From Bradyrhizobium sp. Tv2a-2 (lineage in GTDB: Bacteria; Pseudomonadota; Alphaproteobacteria; Rhizobiales; Xanthobacteraceae), in contig NZ_AXAI01000040.1 in NCBI RefSeq assembly GCF_000472425.1, positions 117-37,917 on the forward strand: a DNA stretch of 37,801 nt, in the 5' to 3' direction. The translations under genes were made by a program, and so were the position numbers. The number at the start of each line of letters is the position of its first letter. Within the stretch, counting starts at the first letter, position 1. The notes beneath the pieces are model-generated. The model had not been told where the DNA came from. It worked only from the letters and a program-made list of their open reading frames with translations, and did not search any database. Shown here piece after piece: positions 8,856 through 17,345 of this stretch.

Positions 8856-9155
8856 ATGTCATTTGTAACGCGGGATGGCCGGGACTGGACGCCGAATTTC
8901 CTGACCTCGATCGATGCCGAGAAGTGCATCGGTTGTGGTCGATGCTTCAAGGTTTGCGGTCGCGACGTCATGACTTTGAAGGGGATTAATGAGGATGGCG
9001 ATCTTATCGACCTCGACGAGGACGAGGACGATGAAATCGAGAAGAAGATCATGGTCATGAATGACCAGGGTGCCTGCATGGGCTGTGGTGCCTGCGCCCG
9101 GGTCTGCCCGACAAACTGCCAGACCCACATGCCGCCCGCAGCGGTCGCAGCTTGA
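8856..9155 (+). CDS. fdxB: Ferredoxin III, nif-specific (2[4Fe-4S])
   Basis: The 99-residue ferredoxin has two cluster motifs. The first is Cys24-x2-Cys27-x2-Cys30-x3-Cys34 (CIGCGRCFKVC) and the second is Cys74-x2-Cys77-x2-Cys80-x3-Cys84 (CMGCGACARVC). A very acidic linker (DLDEDEDDE) separates them. This length and linker are typical of FdxB/ferredoxin III, a low-potential electron carrier tied to nitrogenase or to NifEN/NifB chemistry. It is the last intact gene of the nifD operon. A broken ferredoxin-NADP reductase lies immediately downstream on the other strand. Confidence 0.93.
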   Translation: MSFVTRDGRDWTPNFLTSIDAEKCIGCGRCFKVCGRDVMTLKGINEDGDLIDLDEDEDDEIEKKIMVMNDQGACMGCGACARVCPTNCQTHMPPAAVAA

Positions 9156-9168
9156 GGATCCGCGCTGG

Positions 9169-9830
9169 CTAGCTCTTCTGGCAAGCCGCGGCGGGCCAGC
9201 GGGATCGGGACGCGCGGTTTCGAACGATCTTTTCGAACACAAACTGCGCCAGGTCGCCATATCGCCTCGGTGAGGCTCCACCAGAGCAGGCTACCGGAGA
9301 TCATCACGCTGTCGTGCTGTCGATCGAGTCCCGCAGCTCGATTCCCGAAAGCAGCTCACCTGACGCGAGCATATCGATGATCCGGCCATGATTGTGGAAA
9401 GGCATAGGGCGTCACGCTCGGACGATGGCTTAGCTGGCAACGCACGAAATCGCCGAGCCCTTGGTGGTCAACAGGTTCTCGGTGATCATTTCTCCATAAG
9501 GCAGATTTGCAATTTCGCCAGCAGCCGTGCAGCAGCACGACGGTTCTCGAACTACAGATAGATTCGGGATCGTTGATCAGGCTCAGAAACGGAGCAGGCC
9601 CAGCGGCTGGCCGTCAGATAGAGACTGCGGCAGCCATCGAGATTGTCGATGGCCACATTCCGCGAAATTGGAGCTGGCCGCCATCTCGTCACTTTTATTG
9701 ATTTCGAGAGGCAAGGTTGAAAGACATTGGCACCTTCAACGAACAGAGCTCCAGTTGGCCTTCGTAATGAGCACTGGCCAGCTGCAGTCATGTGGCAGCA
9801 GCGCGCTCTCTTCAGGTAAAGGCAAGGGCG
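9169..9830 (-). pseudogene. Broken ferredoxin-NADP+ reductase
   Basis: No single frame is open, but translating the minus strand in shifting frames gives ordered blocks of a bacterial ferredoxin-NADP reductase. From high to low coordinates: LASAHYEGQLELCSLKVP (FAD-domain strand), DNLDGCRSLYL, GPAPFLSLINDPES (NADP-domain P-loop region), VVLLHGC, EIANLPYGEMITENLL, GRIIDMLASGELLSGIE, DSVMISGS, and the C-terminal DLAQFVFEKI. Several frameshifts and stops separate them, so it is inactive. The N-terminal 50 or so residues are not found. An intact enzyme would reduce ferredoxin with NADPH, so its position next to fdxB suggests a lost electron-supply partner; that is inference. Confidence 0.72.
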
Positions 9831-10579
9831 AGCAGGCTCGAGCAGAGCAGCACGAGACCCGCCACGGTTGCGACCAGGAAACTATCGGAGGCAAGGTCGT
9901 GAACACGCATGAGAAGATCCTCTATTGCTGCGAGCGGTTCCGCCGGTGGTCTTGAGAAAACGGAACCGATGCTGGCGAACGGCCGAGTCTCTGTTCGAAG
10001 AAGCACTTCACTAAAAAACATCGTCCGGAAGCGAGCGGTCGATATATGCCAGCATCCAGTAAAGAGACGAACCGAGCACCGACGCAGCGGAAAGGCCTCT
10101 GGAAAGTGCAATCGTTGCTTCGAATGCGTCCGCCTGCAAATCGCGGCAAAATATTGTTTTTATACTGGGTGCTCTTTGACTCAGGGCAACGCACAAACTG
10201 CGCGGACACATAAGTCCAGTCGAAGATTAATGGAAGAGAAATGTCTGTACGGTACGGACAGAACGCGCCGTTTGAGTCCGCTGCTGTAATCGTAGCGCAT
10301 CAGTCATGGAACAGACGAGAGTTCGCTACAGGCGTCTCAAGAATGCTGGCATGGATCCGAAGAGTCCCATCCTACCCGAGATGCCGTAGGCTGCATGAAT
10401 GAAACTGCAAAGGAGCGGGACCTCTTGCGCTCAGATACTTCCGCGAGCCTCTTAGCTGCGGTGAGGAGCAAGCCGGACGGCGCGAAGAAGACGTGGAATT
10501 TGACGGCCGGAGCGAGGCGATCAGCCGGAGCGTGTTCTCTATTGTCTCTTTGGCGGCGGGACCTTCAACTCGGAAAAAG
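9831..10579. other. No recognisable gene between the reductase remnant and the Crp/Fnr gene
   Basis: A minus-strand frame at 9812-10111 ends in a hydrophobic segment (FLVATVAGLVLLCSSLLALAF) that could be a membrane helix, but the rest is basic and unlike any family I know. Other frames are short. I see no tRNA, terminator or promoter here. Confidence 0.45.
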
Positions 10580-11347
10580 CTAGGGCGGAGGTGAAATGGA
10601 GCTTTCCAGGGCCGGCGCAAAGGCAGGTTGCGACGGAGACAACTCCTGGCAGTATATGCTGTCGATCCTTTGTTGCATCAGTGCATAGCATTCGCATGTC
10701 GCGCGCTCGAGCCCCGCCCGGTCGATATCGACGAAGCCGCGGCGGTCGGACGGAATTGCGCCGGCCGCGCGAAGCTTTCTCATCATCAGCGTCACCGTGG
10801 TCCGCCGCGCGCCGAGCAGTTGAGCCAGCCCCTCCTGAGTCAGAGGAAGATGGTCGTCTGGAACGCGGTCGTGGAGCTGCAGTAGCCAGCGCGTCATGCG
10901 GCGATCCACCCGATGCAGCGCGTTGCAGGCTGCAACATGCTGGAGCTGCAATAGCAGCGACCCGATATGGACTTGCACGACGTGTCTGATGGCGGCGCTT
11001 TGTGCGTAGGCGCGCCTAAAGTTCACGGCTGAAATCGGTGATGCTGTGCCCGCCGCGCGAGCAATCGCCGTAACCGACGAATGCGCCGGGCCCAGCACGG
11101 ACAGAGAAGCCAGTACTCCTTCCCAGCCCATCAGCGCGGTCGCGACGGTGTGCCCGTCTGGCAGATCGATCATGAAGGCGATGGCGCCGCTATGGGGAAA
11201 ATAAGCTTGATGGAGCTCATCAACCGACCACACCAAAACGGCATCGGGTTCGAACGACACCTTCCGTAAATGGGGCGTGAGCAACTCCAAATCTGCCGAC
11301 GGCAGCGCCGCCAGAAGCCGATTACCAATGCTGGTGCATTCTGTCAC
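10580..11347 (-). CDS. Crp/Fnr-family transcriptional regulator
   Basis: The 255-residue protein has an N-terminal cyclic-nucleotide-binding-like domain (about residues 15-140) and a C-terminal winged helix-turn-helix. The HTH is visible as LPLTQEGLAQLLGARRTTVT (about residues 170-190). It lacks the N-terminal cysteine cluster of oxygen-sensing Fnr and the FixK/FixL partner signature, so the signal is unknown; the short, divergent effector domain is of the YeiL/catabolite-type class. The start is GTG (complement of 11345-11347), with only a weak ribosome-binding site. It is transcribed opposite to the nif operons. A sigma-54-like site lies about 120 bp upstream. Confidence 0.85.
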   Translation of the reverse strand: MTECTSIGNRLLAALPSADLELLTPHLRKVSFEPDAVLVWSVDELHQAYFPHSGAIAFMIDLPDGHTVATALMGWEGVLASLSVLGPAHSSVTAIARAAGTASPISAVNFRRAYAQSAAIRHVVQVHIGSLLLQLQHVAACNALHRVDRRMTRWLLQLHDRVPDDHLPLTQEGLAQLLGARRTTVTLMMRKLRAAGAIPSDRRGFVDIDRAGLERATCECYALMQQRIDSIYCQELSPSQPAFAPALESSISPPP

Positions 11348-11474
11348 GGTGTCTTTCTATGAACGATCAATCAATGCGAAAAATATCTGGTCCTGGTATC
11401 CAATAGAATTGGCTTAGGTTTGCCCAACACGCGCTGACTACCTAAAGTTAAATGCCATGAATTTCTCGCTTTCA

Positions 11475-11490
11475 TGCAAGCTCGATGCCG
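11475..11490 (-). promoter_or_regulatory. Possible sigma-54 promoter for the Crp/Fnr gene
   Basis: Read on the minus strand the site is CGGCATCGAGCTTGCA, with GG and GC ten bases apart and a perfect TTGCA -12 box. The -24 half (CGGCATC) deviates from TGGCAYG. No TGT-N10-ACA lies upstream, so NifA dependence is not supported. It may be chance. Confidence 0.35.
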
Positions 11491-12518
11491 CAAGGGACCG
11501 GAAAGGCCGACGGCCGCTCGGGGCCGGTGGTTGGGAACGAACCAAATAGAAACTCTCAGCATTAGGACCGGCAGCTTCTGGTTCCGCCTGATGGCGGCTG
11601 CGCCCTTGCCCCTCCAGAGCTCGGTGGTCGCCACTCAAAACTCGGCGAATATAGAGAGCGGGACCGAGCCTCGCTAAAGCTCGCGCTCGATTAGAGGGAA
11701 CCGCGCACGACGCTACCAAACAATCAGATTTCCGGCAAACGTACAAGTTGTAAATTGTATGAAGTTCTCGCAAGCTGGGGTGATTCCAATGGGGCAATTT
11801 CATTCTGATATTTCCGTCTCAACGCGTTGGCGCGAGCGTCTGGCGAGCCAGCAAACAATGCCATCCTGGATGTTGTCTCGATCCACCAGGTTAAGCCGAG
11901 ATTGCTTCGGTGCCTGGCCAGAACCCGATCAAGAGATTTAACGGGCGGTGGCTCGGAGAAGGTTTGCCTCTCCATCGGCGCCATTCTGCGCCTGCGATAC
12001 TCGTTTCGCGGTGAAATGGCGCGGCGTAAACCTTGTCGATGTCGACGATGCTCCGTGATCGATCGTAGGCCGAGAAGCAAATCGAACCGCTCCTCAGACG
12101 CGGTGGCGCTGGCAAGCCACCCCATGAGATTTGGGGCCCGGCGTCACAAACCCGCGGACGACATGGATGAAGCCGGCCGAGGCAAAGAGCCAGCTGGGCT
12201 CTGCAAATGTCAGAGAACCACCCGTGCCAACGCGATAGCCACGAACGACCGAACGTCCTACCCTCCAGCGGTTTCAGAGCCCGTCCAAAAGTTGGACCTG
12301 CCGGCCTCCATGCAAGGACGCTTGAGACTGAAATCGATCGCTGGGCCATTTGGCGACCTCCGCATCGGAAAAGCCAAAGTCCAATGTTGGCGCAATTCGC
12401 CCTTAAACGAGTTCTAGCTAGTCGCGATCGCGATGATCTATTTGTCACAAACCTCGGCTCCTTCGGAACTCGCGCGATCCTTGCAGGCCGACGCGATACC
12501 AACGAGGAGTGTCGTGTA
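11491..12518. other. Long stretch without a recognisable gene
   Basis: Both strands carry medium-length frames (for example 11891-12502 minus and 11827-12417 plus), but they overlap each other, are arginine- and proline-rich, and show no domain. The frame that encodes the Rieske protein is open back to 12207; that extension has no family resemblance. No nif promoter elements were found before the Rieske gene. Confidence 0.45.
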
Positions 12519-12941
12519 GTGGACGAACAAGCGATCCAATCGAATAATACAGCCTATGTAATCTGCGGCTTCAACGATATCCAAAGCAAGGGGGCCGCGG
12601 GCTTCCATCTCATGATCATCGACGAAGACGGTAGCCATAAGCCTTGGTCCATCGTAGTCGTGCGCTGGGGCCGCCGCGTGTTTGGTTACGTTAACAAATG
12701 CCCGCACAAGGACATCAATCTGGACTGGGAACCTAATCAGTTCCTTGATCCCGCCGGTGTCCGACTGATGTGCGGCAAGCACGGTTCGACCTTCGAGCTC
12801 GGTACAGGCCGCTGCGTTGATGGACCTTGCAAAGGCCATGCGCTCACGCCTGTCAGATTGACGGTGCTGGGTGGTGAGATCTGCGTCACAGGCGTGCGGC
12901 TTGTCGAGGAGGAGGAGGAGGGTTCCTCTGTCGCAAGCTAA
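12519..12941 (+). CDS. Rieske-type [2Fe-2S] protein
   Basis: The 140-residue soluble protein has both Rieske ligand motifs: Cys61-Pro-His63 (NKCPHKDINLDW) and Cys85-x2-His88 (LMCGKHGSTFELG). It resembles small Rieske ferredoxin-like proteins of rhizobial nif regions and probably carries electrons. No leader or membrane anchor is present. I place the start at GTG 12519, with GAGGAG nine bases before it. The frame is open to an ATG at 12207, but the added 104 residues look non-coding. A polyglutamate run (EEEEEG) ends the protein. A decayed second copy lies at 15434-15815. Confidence 0.8.
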   Translation: MDEQAIQSNNTAYVICGFNDIQSKGAAGFHLMIIDEDGSHKPWSIVVVRWGRRVFGYVNKCPHKDINLDWEPNQFLDPAGVRLMCGKHGSTFELGTGRCVDGPCKGHALTPVRLTVLGGEICVTGVRLVEEEEEGSSVAS

Positions 12942-12959
12942 AGCAGCACCCAGACGGGA

Positions 12960-13130
12960 CCGATTTTAGTTTTCACGGCCCATCGTCTTCAGCGCGCCTT
13001 CTAGAGACTCGTCATAGAACGGCTCGAGCACCCTTGCCGCATCGAGGAGATGATCGAGCTGCTGCCGCACATCGAGCTCTATGCGGGGGCACGATTAGCT
13101 CTAAGTCCCATCAGCTTCTCGAACGGTGGG
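12960..13130 (-). pseudogene. C-terminal remnant of a second copy of the 196-aa gene
   Basis: Minus-strand translation gives FEKLMGL and then QLDHLLDAARVLEPFYDES followed by ALKTMGREN. This parallels KLDYVLDAAKAIEASFDEI and GLKRMDAVRN at the end of the intact gene at 15836-16426. Stops break the frame upstream of the second block. It sits just downstream of, and convergent with, the intact Rieske gene, as the intact copy does with the broken Rieske gene. This is sequence resemblance by eye. Confidence 0.65.
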
Positions 13131-13612
13131 GCTCTTAACACGAGGGGAGCGAGAAGTCCGCTGCTAACCGCTCTGATGACGCAATCGGAGGACAGAATGC
13201 ACCCATTCAACATGATGACGGCTGTAGGTACAGCTTGCCTTGACACGTCGTGCGTCAGGCCCGAACGGCTGAAAATCAATCAAGCTGCTTTTGAGCTGCA
13301 CCTGCGCAAAGCCGCACCGAGCCAGACGAGGCAAGCCGATGCAGAAAGACCTCTCACACTGTCTCGCCCAGCTGAAAGTGCCCATCCACCATGGCGTCTT
13401 CGCAGCCGAATGAGAAACTCGTCGTCGTCAAACTTTGACCCCCAACACACTCAGAACGCGTGGTCAGCTGCCCTTGAGTCCGTCGTTGATCGTTTCCGGC
13501 GGTGTTTGGATGGGGGCCTCGGGGGCAAAGAAACATTTCATTGATGGCGCGTAAGCACGCTAATCCTAGCCATGGCTCGCGCGTGCAAATTCATTGCATC
13601 AGGCACGGTCGA
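13131..13612. other. No supported gene
   Basis: A plus-strand frame (13050-13544, 164 codons) is open but has no recognisable family, is arginine/serine-rich, and overlaps the remnant upstream. I see nothing else. Confidence 0.4.
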
Positions 13613-14923
13613 TTAAGAGGCTTTCCGTTCCGGTTCGGTGGAGCTTTCCAGTAATGGCCGATCCAGGCTCGGGAATTCCGGCATAGCCTTGCCGGCGATG
13701 CCTTGCAGGTCCCCCACCATGCCAACAGTCGATTCGATCACGGAGAGAATTTGTGTCTCGCGCTTGGCCCATTGCCGGCCCATGAATTTGCGCTCCTTGT
13801 CCAAATCCTCGCGCATGTCATTAAACTTTTCAACGACGGCTTCGACGCGTTGGCGAAACTTGGTGCCCGTCAAATATTGATACACCTGCTCCATTTTGGT
13901 CTGTTGGCCCTGCTGGATCATCCTTGAGCTATTTACATCGATCAGCCCCTGCCGCAGCGCGACTGCAACAGGAATCGCACAACGCGGATGGGCCACCCAT
14001 ACCCCGTCGATCAAGTCAAAATGTTCGACGCGCTTCGGCAGGGCTTGGGAAATGATGAGAGCAACGTCTGCGCCACAACGGCGTTGATCGTCGCGAAGTT
14101 TGGCAAGCCAACCATCACTCCAGGCCTTTGTCCGCTTGGATTCCCAAAGGATAATTCCGGCGGCTTGGCCTATCGAGCCATCTACCTGCTGGACAACGTC
14201 TGCACCCAACCCTTGCCAACTGGCTCTATTAGATCCGTGGGAAAGCGCCCTCGCAGCAGTTCCTCGAGTTCAACCTCAAGCACCTCACCCTGGGACTGCT
14301 GCGAGCCTTGCTCTGCTTTACGCTTCAACTCCTCGATCGTTCTTGCCATGGATTCGATGGTCTGATCCTTCTCGGCGACCCGCAGCCGCGCCGCTTCGGC
14401 GGCCGCTTGCCGCATCTTGACTTGGATTTCGCTCAATGACGCCTGCACGCGCTTCTCAATCGTCAGGTCCAGCTCGCGCTTTTTCCGCCTCCAGCGTACG
14501 TTCCTTACGCATCAACTCGGCCTGGGCCTGTTGTGCCTCGGCAAGTTTAGCATCATTTGCAGCTAAGCTCAGACGCAGCTCGATGGCCTCGTTCTCCTTT
14601 ACCTTCAGCTCAGCCGCGGCCGCTTCACGTGCCTTCTTGGCTTCGGCGGCGACCAGTTGGCTGCGCTCGGCGGCAAGACGTTGGGAGACAAGGTCATCGA
14701 TCTGTTCGCGTTGCTTGATGAGCTGTTCGCGTTCAAGCAGGAGAGCCTCGCTCTTGCGAGCGACCTCTTCGTCCTTACGGGCAAGCTGCTCCTGAAAGCG
14801 TCGGCGGGTCTCCTCGATTAAGGGCGCGGCCAACGACTCCGTCAGACGAAGCTCGTGATCGCAGTTGGGGCAGCGAAGAGTGGGCTCATTGGCGGCTCCG
14901 GCCGCTGTCGCTCTCAGGTTCAC
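13613..14923 (-). pseudogene. Broken DUF2130-domain protein
   Basis: Three consecutive minus-strand frames together make one DUF2130-type protein. 14923-14456 gives the N-terminal zinc-ribbon-like CPNCDHELRL and a long coiled coil. 14448-14182 continues the coiled coil (EKDQTIESMARTIEELK) and the EELLRGRFPTDLIEPVGKG block. 14209-13613 gives the C-terminal core (ILWESKRTKAWSDGWLAKLR). Frameshifts lie near 14473 and near 14205. The family function is unknown, with distant resemblance to nuclease-type folds. It has no obvious tie to nitrogen fixation and separates the two Rieske copies, so it may have come in by transfer. Confidence 0.82.
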
Positions 14924-15430
14924 GAGTCCTCGCTATTCTCAATGTTCCTATACTGGCGGACCGAACGCAATCCGGCCAGCCGCGCTGCACCTTCGATCCG
15001 GCTTTACCGTGATTTCTACATTCAGGTACGAGATTGTGAGCGTCCCCCTCAATTTTTCCACTGAAACCACGTGCAAACGGCCGCTTGTTGATTGGAAGGG
15101 ATGCATCTCGGTGGAGGCGTAGTCGGGCTGTGGGCTACCATCTCCGTCACGCAACGTGTAGCCGCGCCGCTTTTCTTCTTCGAGCTGCGACGAGAAGCCG
15201 ATCAGGTCGTCAACATTGGCGAATGCGGCTCAGGCTGCACGAGCCGCATCAGCATATCGGCGACTCCCACCGGGGCGTCTGATTCTTCTGGCAGAGCAGC
15301 TCAAGCTCGGATCTTAATTTCATCGCTCCCGAGCAGGACATGAGCGAAATGGAAAAGTGCTCGATACGAATGAGTTTACCCCTGAGCGCTTCCCACCAGT
15401 TCGTCCGTTGATGAATGATCAATCGCTCAT
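14924..15430. other. No supported gene
   Basis: Short frames exist on both strands without domains or good starts. No repeats, promoters or RNA genes were recognised. Confidence 0.4.
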
Positions 15431-15433
15431 CAG

Positions 15434-15815
15434 TATGTCGCTGATGTGATCTGCAGATTGAGCGACATTCGAGCGGGCCCCCCGCCAATCGCCTCTATTC
15501 TCGTGGTTGTCGATAAGGATGACAGCCATAAGCCGTGGTCCCCTGTTGTCGCCTGCTGGGGCAAGCGCGTGGTTGCCTATGTGAACAGATGCGTTTCCCG
15601 GCGCGCACGTCAATCTGAGTTAGGGGCCGAACCAGTTTTCCTAATCTAATGGCTTCGCGCTGATGTGCGGCATGTACTGCTCGATCTTCGACCGCCGTTC
15701 CGGGCGCGGGTCGACGGCGCACGCAACGGCCATGCGCTCACGCGGGTCACGTTGAGGGGGCTGGATGGCGACATCCGCGTTACCGGCGTGCGGATCACAG
15801 AGGGCAATCAATACT
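15434..15815 (+). pseudogene. Broken second Rieske-type protein
   Basis: The stretch resembles the intact Rieske gene at 12519-12941: VDKDDSHKPWSPVV, CWGKRVVAYVNRC, LMCGMYCSIFD, then NGHALTRVTL and DGDIRVTGVRI. It is damaged. The first motif is frameshifted after the cysteine, so CPH is lost. A stop follows at about 15649. The second motif reads CGMYC instead of CGKHG, losing the histidine ligand. A third frame carries the C-terminus. It cannot hold a Rieske cluster. The intact 196-aa gene follows convergently. Confidence 0.8.
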
Positions 15816-15835
15816 GTAAAGCCCGAGACCGCCGC

Positions 15836-16426
15836 TCAGACTGGCCGATTCTGGTTGCGGTTTCTTACAGCGTCCATCCTCTTCAGCCCGTCTTCGTAGG
15901 AGATTTCATCAAAAGACGCTTCGATCGCCTTGGCAGCATCGAGGACATAATCGAGCTTGCCACCCGGATTGAGCTTTTTGATGTCGTTCTTATCGATTCC
16001 GAGCAGCTCCATCATCTCCTTCCAGACGGTCGACTCATCGCAGGGGAGTACGTGAAACGTGATGTCGCCGAGCCGGGTTCTGTATTTCGCCAGCAGATCG
16101 ATATTGTTGCAGAACATGAAGTAGATGCCATCTGGGCTCAGGTCGTCCTCCAGCACCTTTGCGACATCGCTCAGGTAAGCGAAGGAGTGCAGATAACCGG
16201 CAAGTACCGGAATGGTCCTCTCGCCCTCTTGCACGACCGTCAGGACCTGCTCGATCGAATAGTCGGGCGGCCGCTTCTCGTCGGCGACCCGGGGTTGGAA
16301 TTTCAGTGCGATATCGCCCCGGAAGCCGAACCGGCCAGGTTTGGTGGTCTCGCCTTTGAGTACAGCGTTGAGCAGGCGTCCCTCCTTGTCCAGCCGGCCG
16401 AGCGCAGTGTTCTCGATTGCAGTCAT
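15836..16426 (-). CDS. Unrecognised 196-aa protein of the nif region
   Basis: The start is ATG (complement of 16424-16426), with AGGA eight bases before it; the frame extends to 16489 but the extra part looks non-coding. The 196-residue protein is soluble, with mixed charged and hydrophobic blocks such as KPGRFGFRGDIALKF, YLHSFAYLSDVAKVLEDDL, YFMFCNNIDLLAKYRTRLGD and LDYVLDAAKAIEASFDEI. I do not recognise the family and see no metal cluster or catalytic motif. It lies beside a broken Rieske gene and is divergent from the iscA-nifS unit; a NifA site between them could serve both directions. A C-terminal remnant of a paralogue is at 12960-13130. Confidence 0.8.
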   Translation of the reverse strand: MTAIENTALGRLDKEGRLLNAVLKGETTKPGRFGFRGDIALKFQPRVADEKRPPDYSIEQVLTVVQEGERTIPVLAGYLHSFAYLSDVAKVLEDDLSPDGIYFMFCNNIDLLAKYRTRLGDITFHVLPCDESTVWKEMMELLGIDKNDIKKLNPGGKLDYVLDAAKAIEASFDEISYEDGLKRMDAVRNRNQNRPV

Positions 16427-16495
16427 GAAAATCGTCCTCGATCTAGACTCATCCACCGGACAGATCGGCCGGCGCCACACCCAATGCAAATTGTT

Positions 16496-16511
16496 TGCCG
16501 CGCATAAGCCA
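16496..16511 (-). promoter_or_regulatory. Weak sigma-54-like site for the 196-aa gene
   Basis: On the minus strand the site reads TGGCTTATGCGCGGCA. GG and GC are ten bases apart, but the -12 half is CGGCA rather than TTGCA. It lies about 70 nt upstream of the ATG and shares the NifA site at 16573-16588. Low confidence. Confidence 0.3.
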
Positions 16512-16572
16512 CGCGTATTCAGGGCCCACTCAAAGAAATCGCGGTGAGGACGTCACCATGGTTCCAAGCGCG

Positions 16573-16588
16573 TGTCGGAAAGCCAACA
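16573..16588. promoter_or_regulatory. NifA upstream activator sequence (iscA-nifS unit)
   Basis: TGT at 16573-16575, ten bases, ACA at 16586-16588: an exact TGT-N10-ACA. It lies 63 bp before the -24 GG of the iscA promoter. Being palindromic, it could also act on the divergent 196-aa gene. Confidence 0.78.
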
Positions 16589-16649
16589 TCGCTCCCAACG
16601 CCGATCCGCTGGCTTCGAAAAGGCGAGCCTTATCAAGTGCGCGCCAAGC

Positions 16650-16665
16650 TGGCATGTGATTTGCC
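16650..16665 (+). promoter_or_regulatory. Sigma-54 promoter of the iscA-nfu-nifS-nifT-SIR2 unit
   Basis: TGGCATGTGATTTGCC has GG-N10-GC spacing and is nearly the same as the nifD and nifB promoters (TGGCATG-N4-TTGC). The expected transcript start is about 28 nt before the first ATG at 16704. Confidence 0.87.
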
Positions 16666-16703
16666 AATCCACGGGCGACCGAAGCGGGAAATGAAAGGTA
16701 GCC

Positions 16704-17024
16704 ATGATCAATTTGACGGATAGCGCGGTAAAGGCGGTCAAGAGCGCGATCTTGGGATCGCCGAGGCCGGCAAGCGGCCTGCGCATCAAGGTCGAGGTCG
16801 GCGGCTGCGCCGGCTTCAAATACACGATGGGCTTGGCTGATGGCGCGACGCAAAGTGACACTGTGATCGAGCACGACGGCCTAAAGGTGTTCGTCGACAA
16901 CGAGAGCCAGGAGCACCTGGTCGGCACGACGATTGATTTCGTAGTCGCGCTGGAGGGGTCCGGCTTCACCTTCGAAAATCCCAACGCGAGCGCGCACTGC
17001 TCTTGCGGCAAATCCTTCGGCTAA
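16704..17024 (+). CDS. A-type iron-sulfur carrier (IscA/HesB family), nif-linked
   Basis: The 106-residue HesB/IscA-type protein has the three expected cysteines: Cys35 in VGGCAGFKY, and Cys99 and Cys101 in the C-terminal HCSCGKSFG. Such proteins receive or deliver Fe or Fe-S clusters to apo-targets. In rhizobia the copy that precedes nifS is sometimes called iscN. The ATG is 11 bp downstream of GAAAGG. It is the first gene of a NifA/sigma-54 operon and is followed after 19 bp by an Nfu-type gene, so its clients are probably nitrogenase components. Confidence 0.92.
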   Translation: MINLTDSAVKAVKSAILGSPRPASGLRIKVEVGGCAGFKYTMGLADGATQSDTVIEHDGLKVFVDNESQEHLVGTTIDFVVALEGSGFTFENPNASAHCSCGKSFG

Positions 17025-17043
17025 TGACGAGAGAAGTCAAGGC

Positions 17044-17334
17044 ATGCTGGTCGAATCTGAACAACTGAAGCAACCGTCATCCACAAAGCCCAGTCAGGAG
17101 CAAATCGTTCGCTCTGTTATTGCTGAGATCCGGCCCGACCTGCAACGCCACGGCGGCGATTGTGAGCTGGTCGAAATCGACGGCAGCAAGATAATGGTCA
17201 GGCTGAGCGGTGCGTGCGTCTTCTGCAAGCTTTCAAGCGGAACTTTAGAGGGCATTCAAGCGCGGCTTGTCGAGAAACTCGGGGAATTCTTTCGTGTGCT
17301 TCCGGTCGCTGGAGCAGCGAAAACGCGGAATTGA
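17044..17334 (+). CDS. NifU C-terminal-like (Nfu) Fe-S scaffold protein
   Basis: The 96-residue protein consists of an Nfu domain with the CxxC motif Cys58-Val-Phe-Cys61 (GACVFCKLSSGTLEGI), which binds a [4Fe-4S] cluster between two monomers. The IscU-like N-terminal and central [2Fe-2S] domains of full NifU are absent. That is the common rhizobial situation, where only this part is encoded beside nifS. It lies between the A-type carrier and nifS (11 bp before nifS), a complete small cluster-assembly set for nitrogenase. Confidence 0.92.
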   Translation: MLVESEQLKQPSSTKPSQEQIVRSVIAEIRPDLQRHGGDCELVEIDGSKIMVRLSGACVFCKLSSGTLEGIQARLVEKLGEFFRVLPVAGAAKTRN

Positions 17335-17345
17335 GGGAAGAGCCC

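Noticed and set aside
12207..12518. N-terminal extension of the Rieske protein
   Set aside because: The added 104 residues look non-coding and a good ribosome-binding site precedes the GTG at 12519.
17214..17345. Upstream extension of nifS
   Set aside because: It overlaps the Nfu gene in another frame; the family start MEIYLDNNATT with a ribosome-binding site is at 17346.
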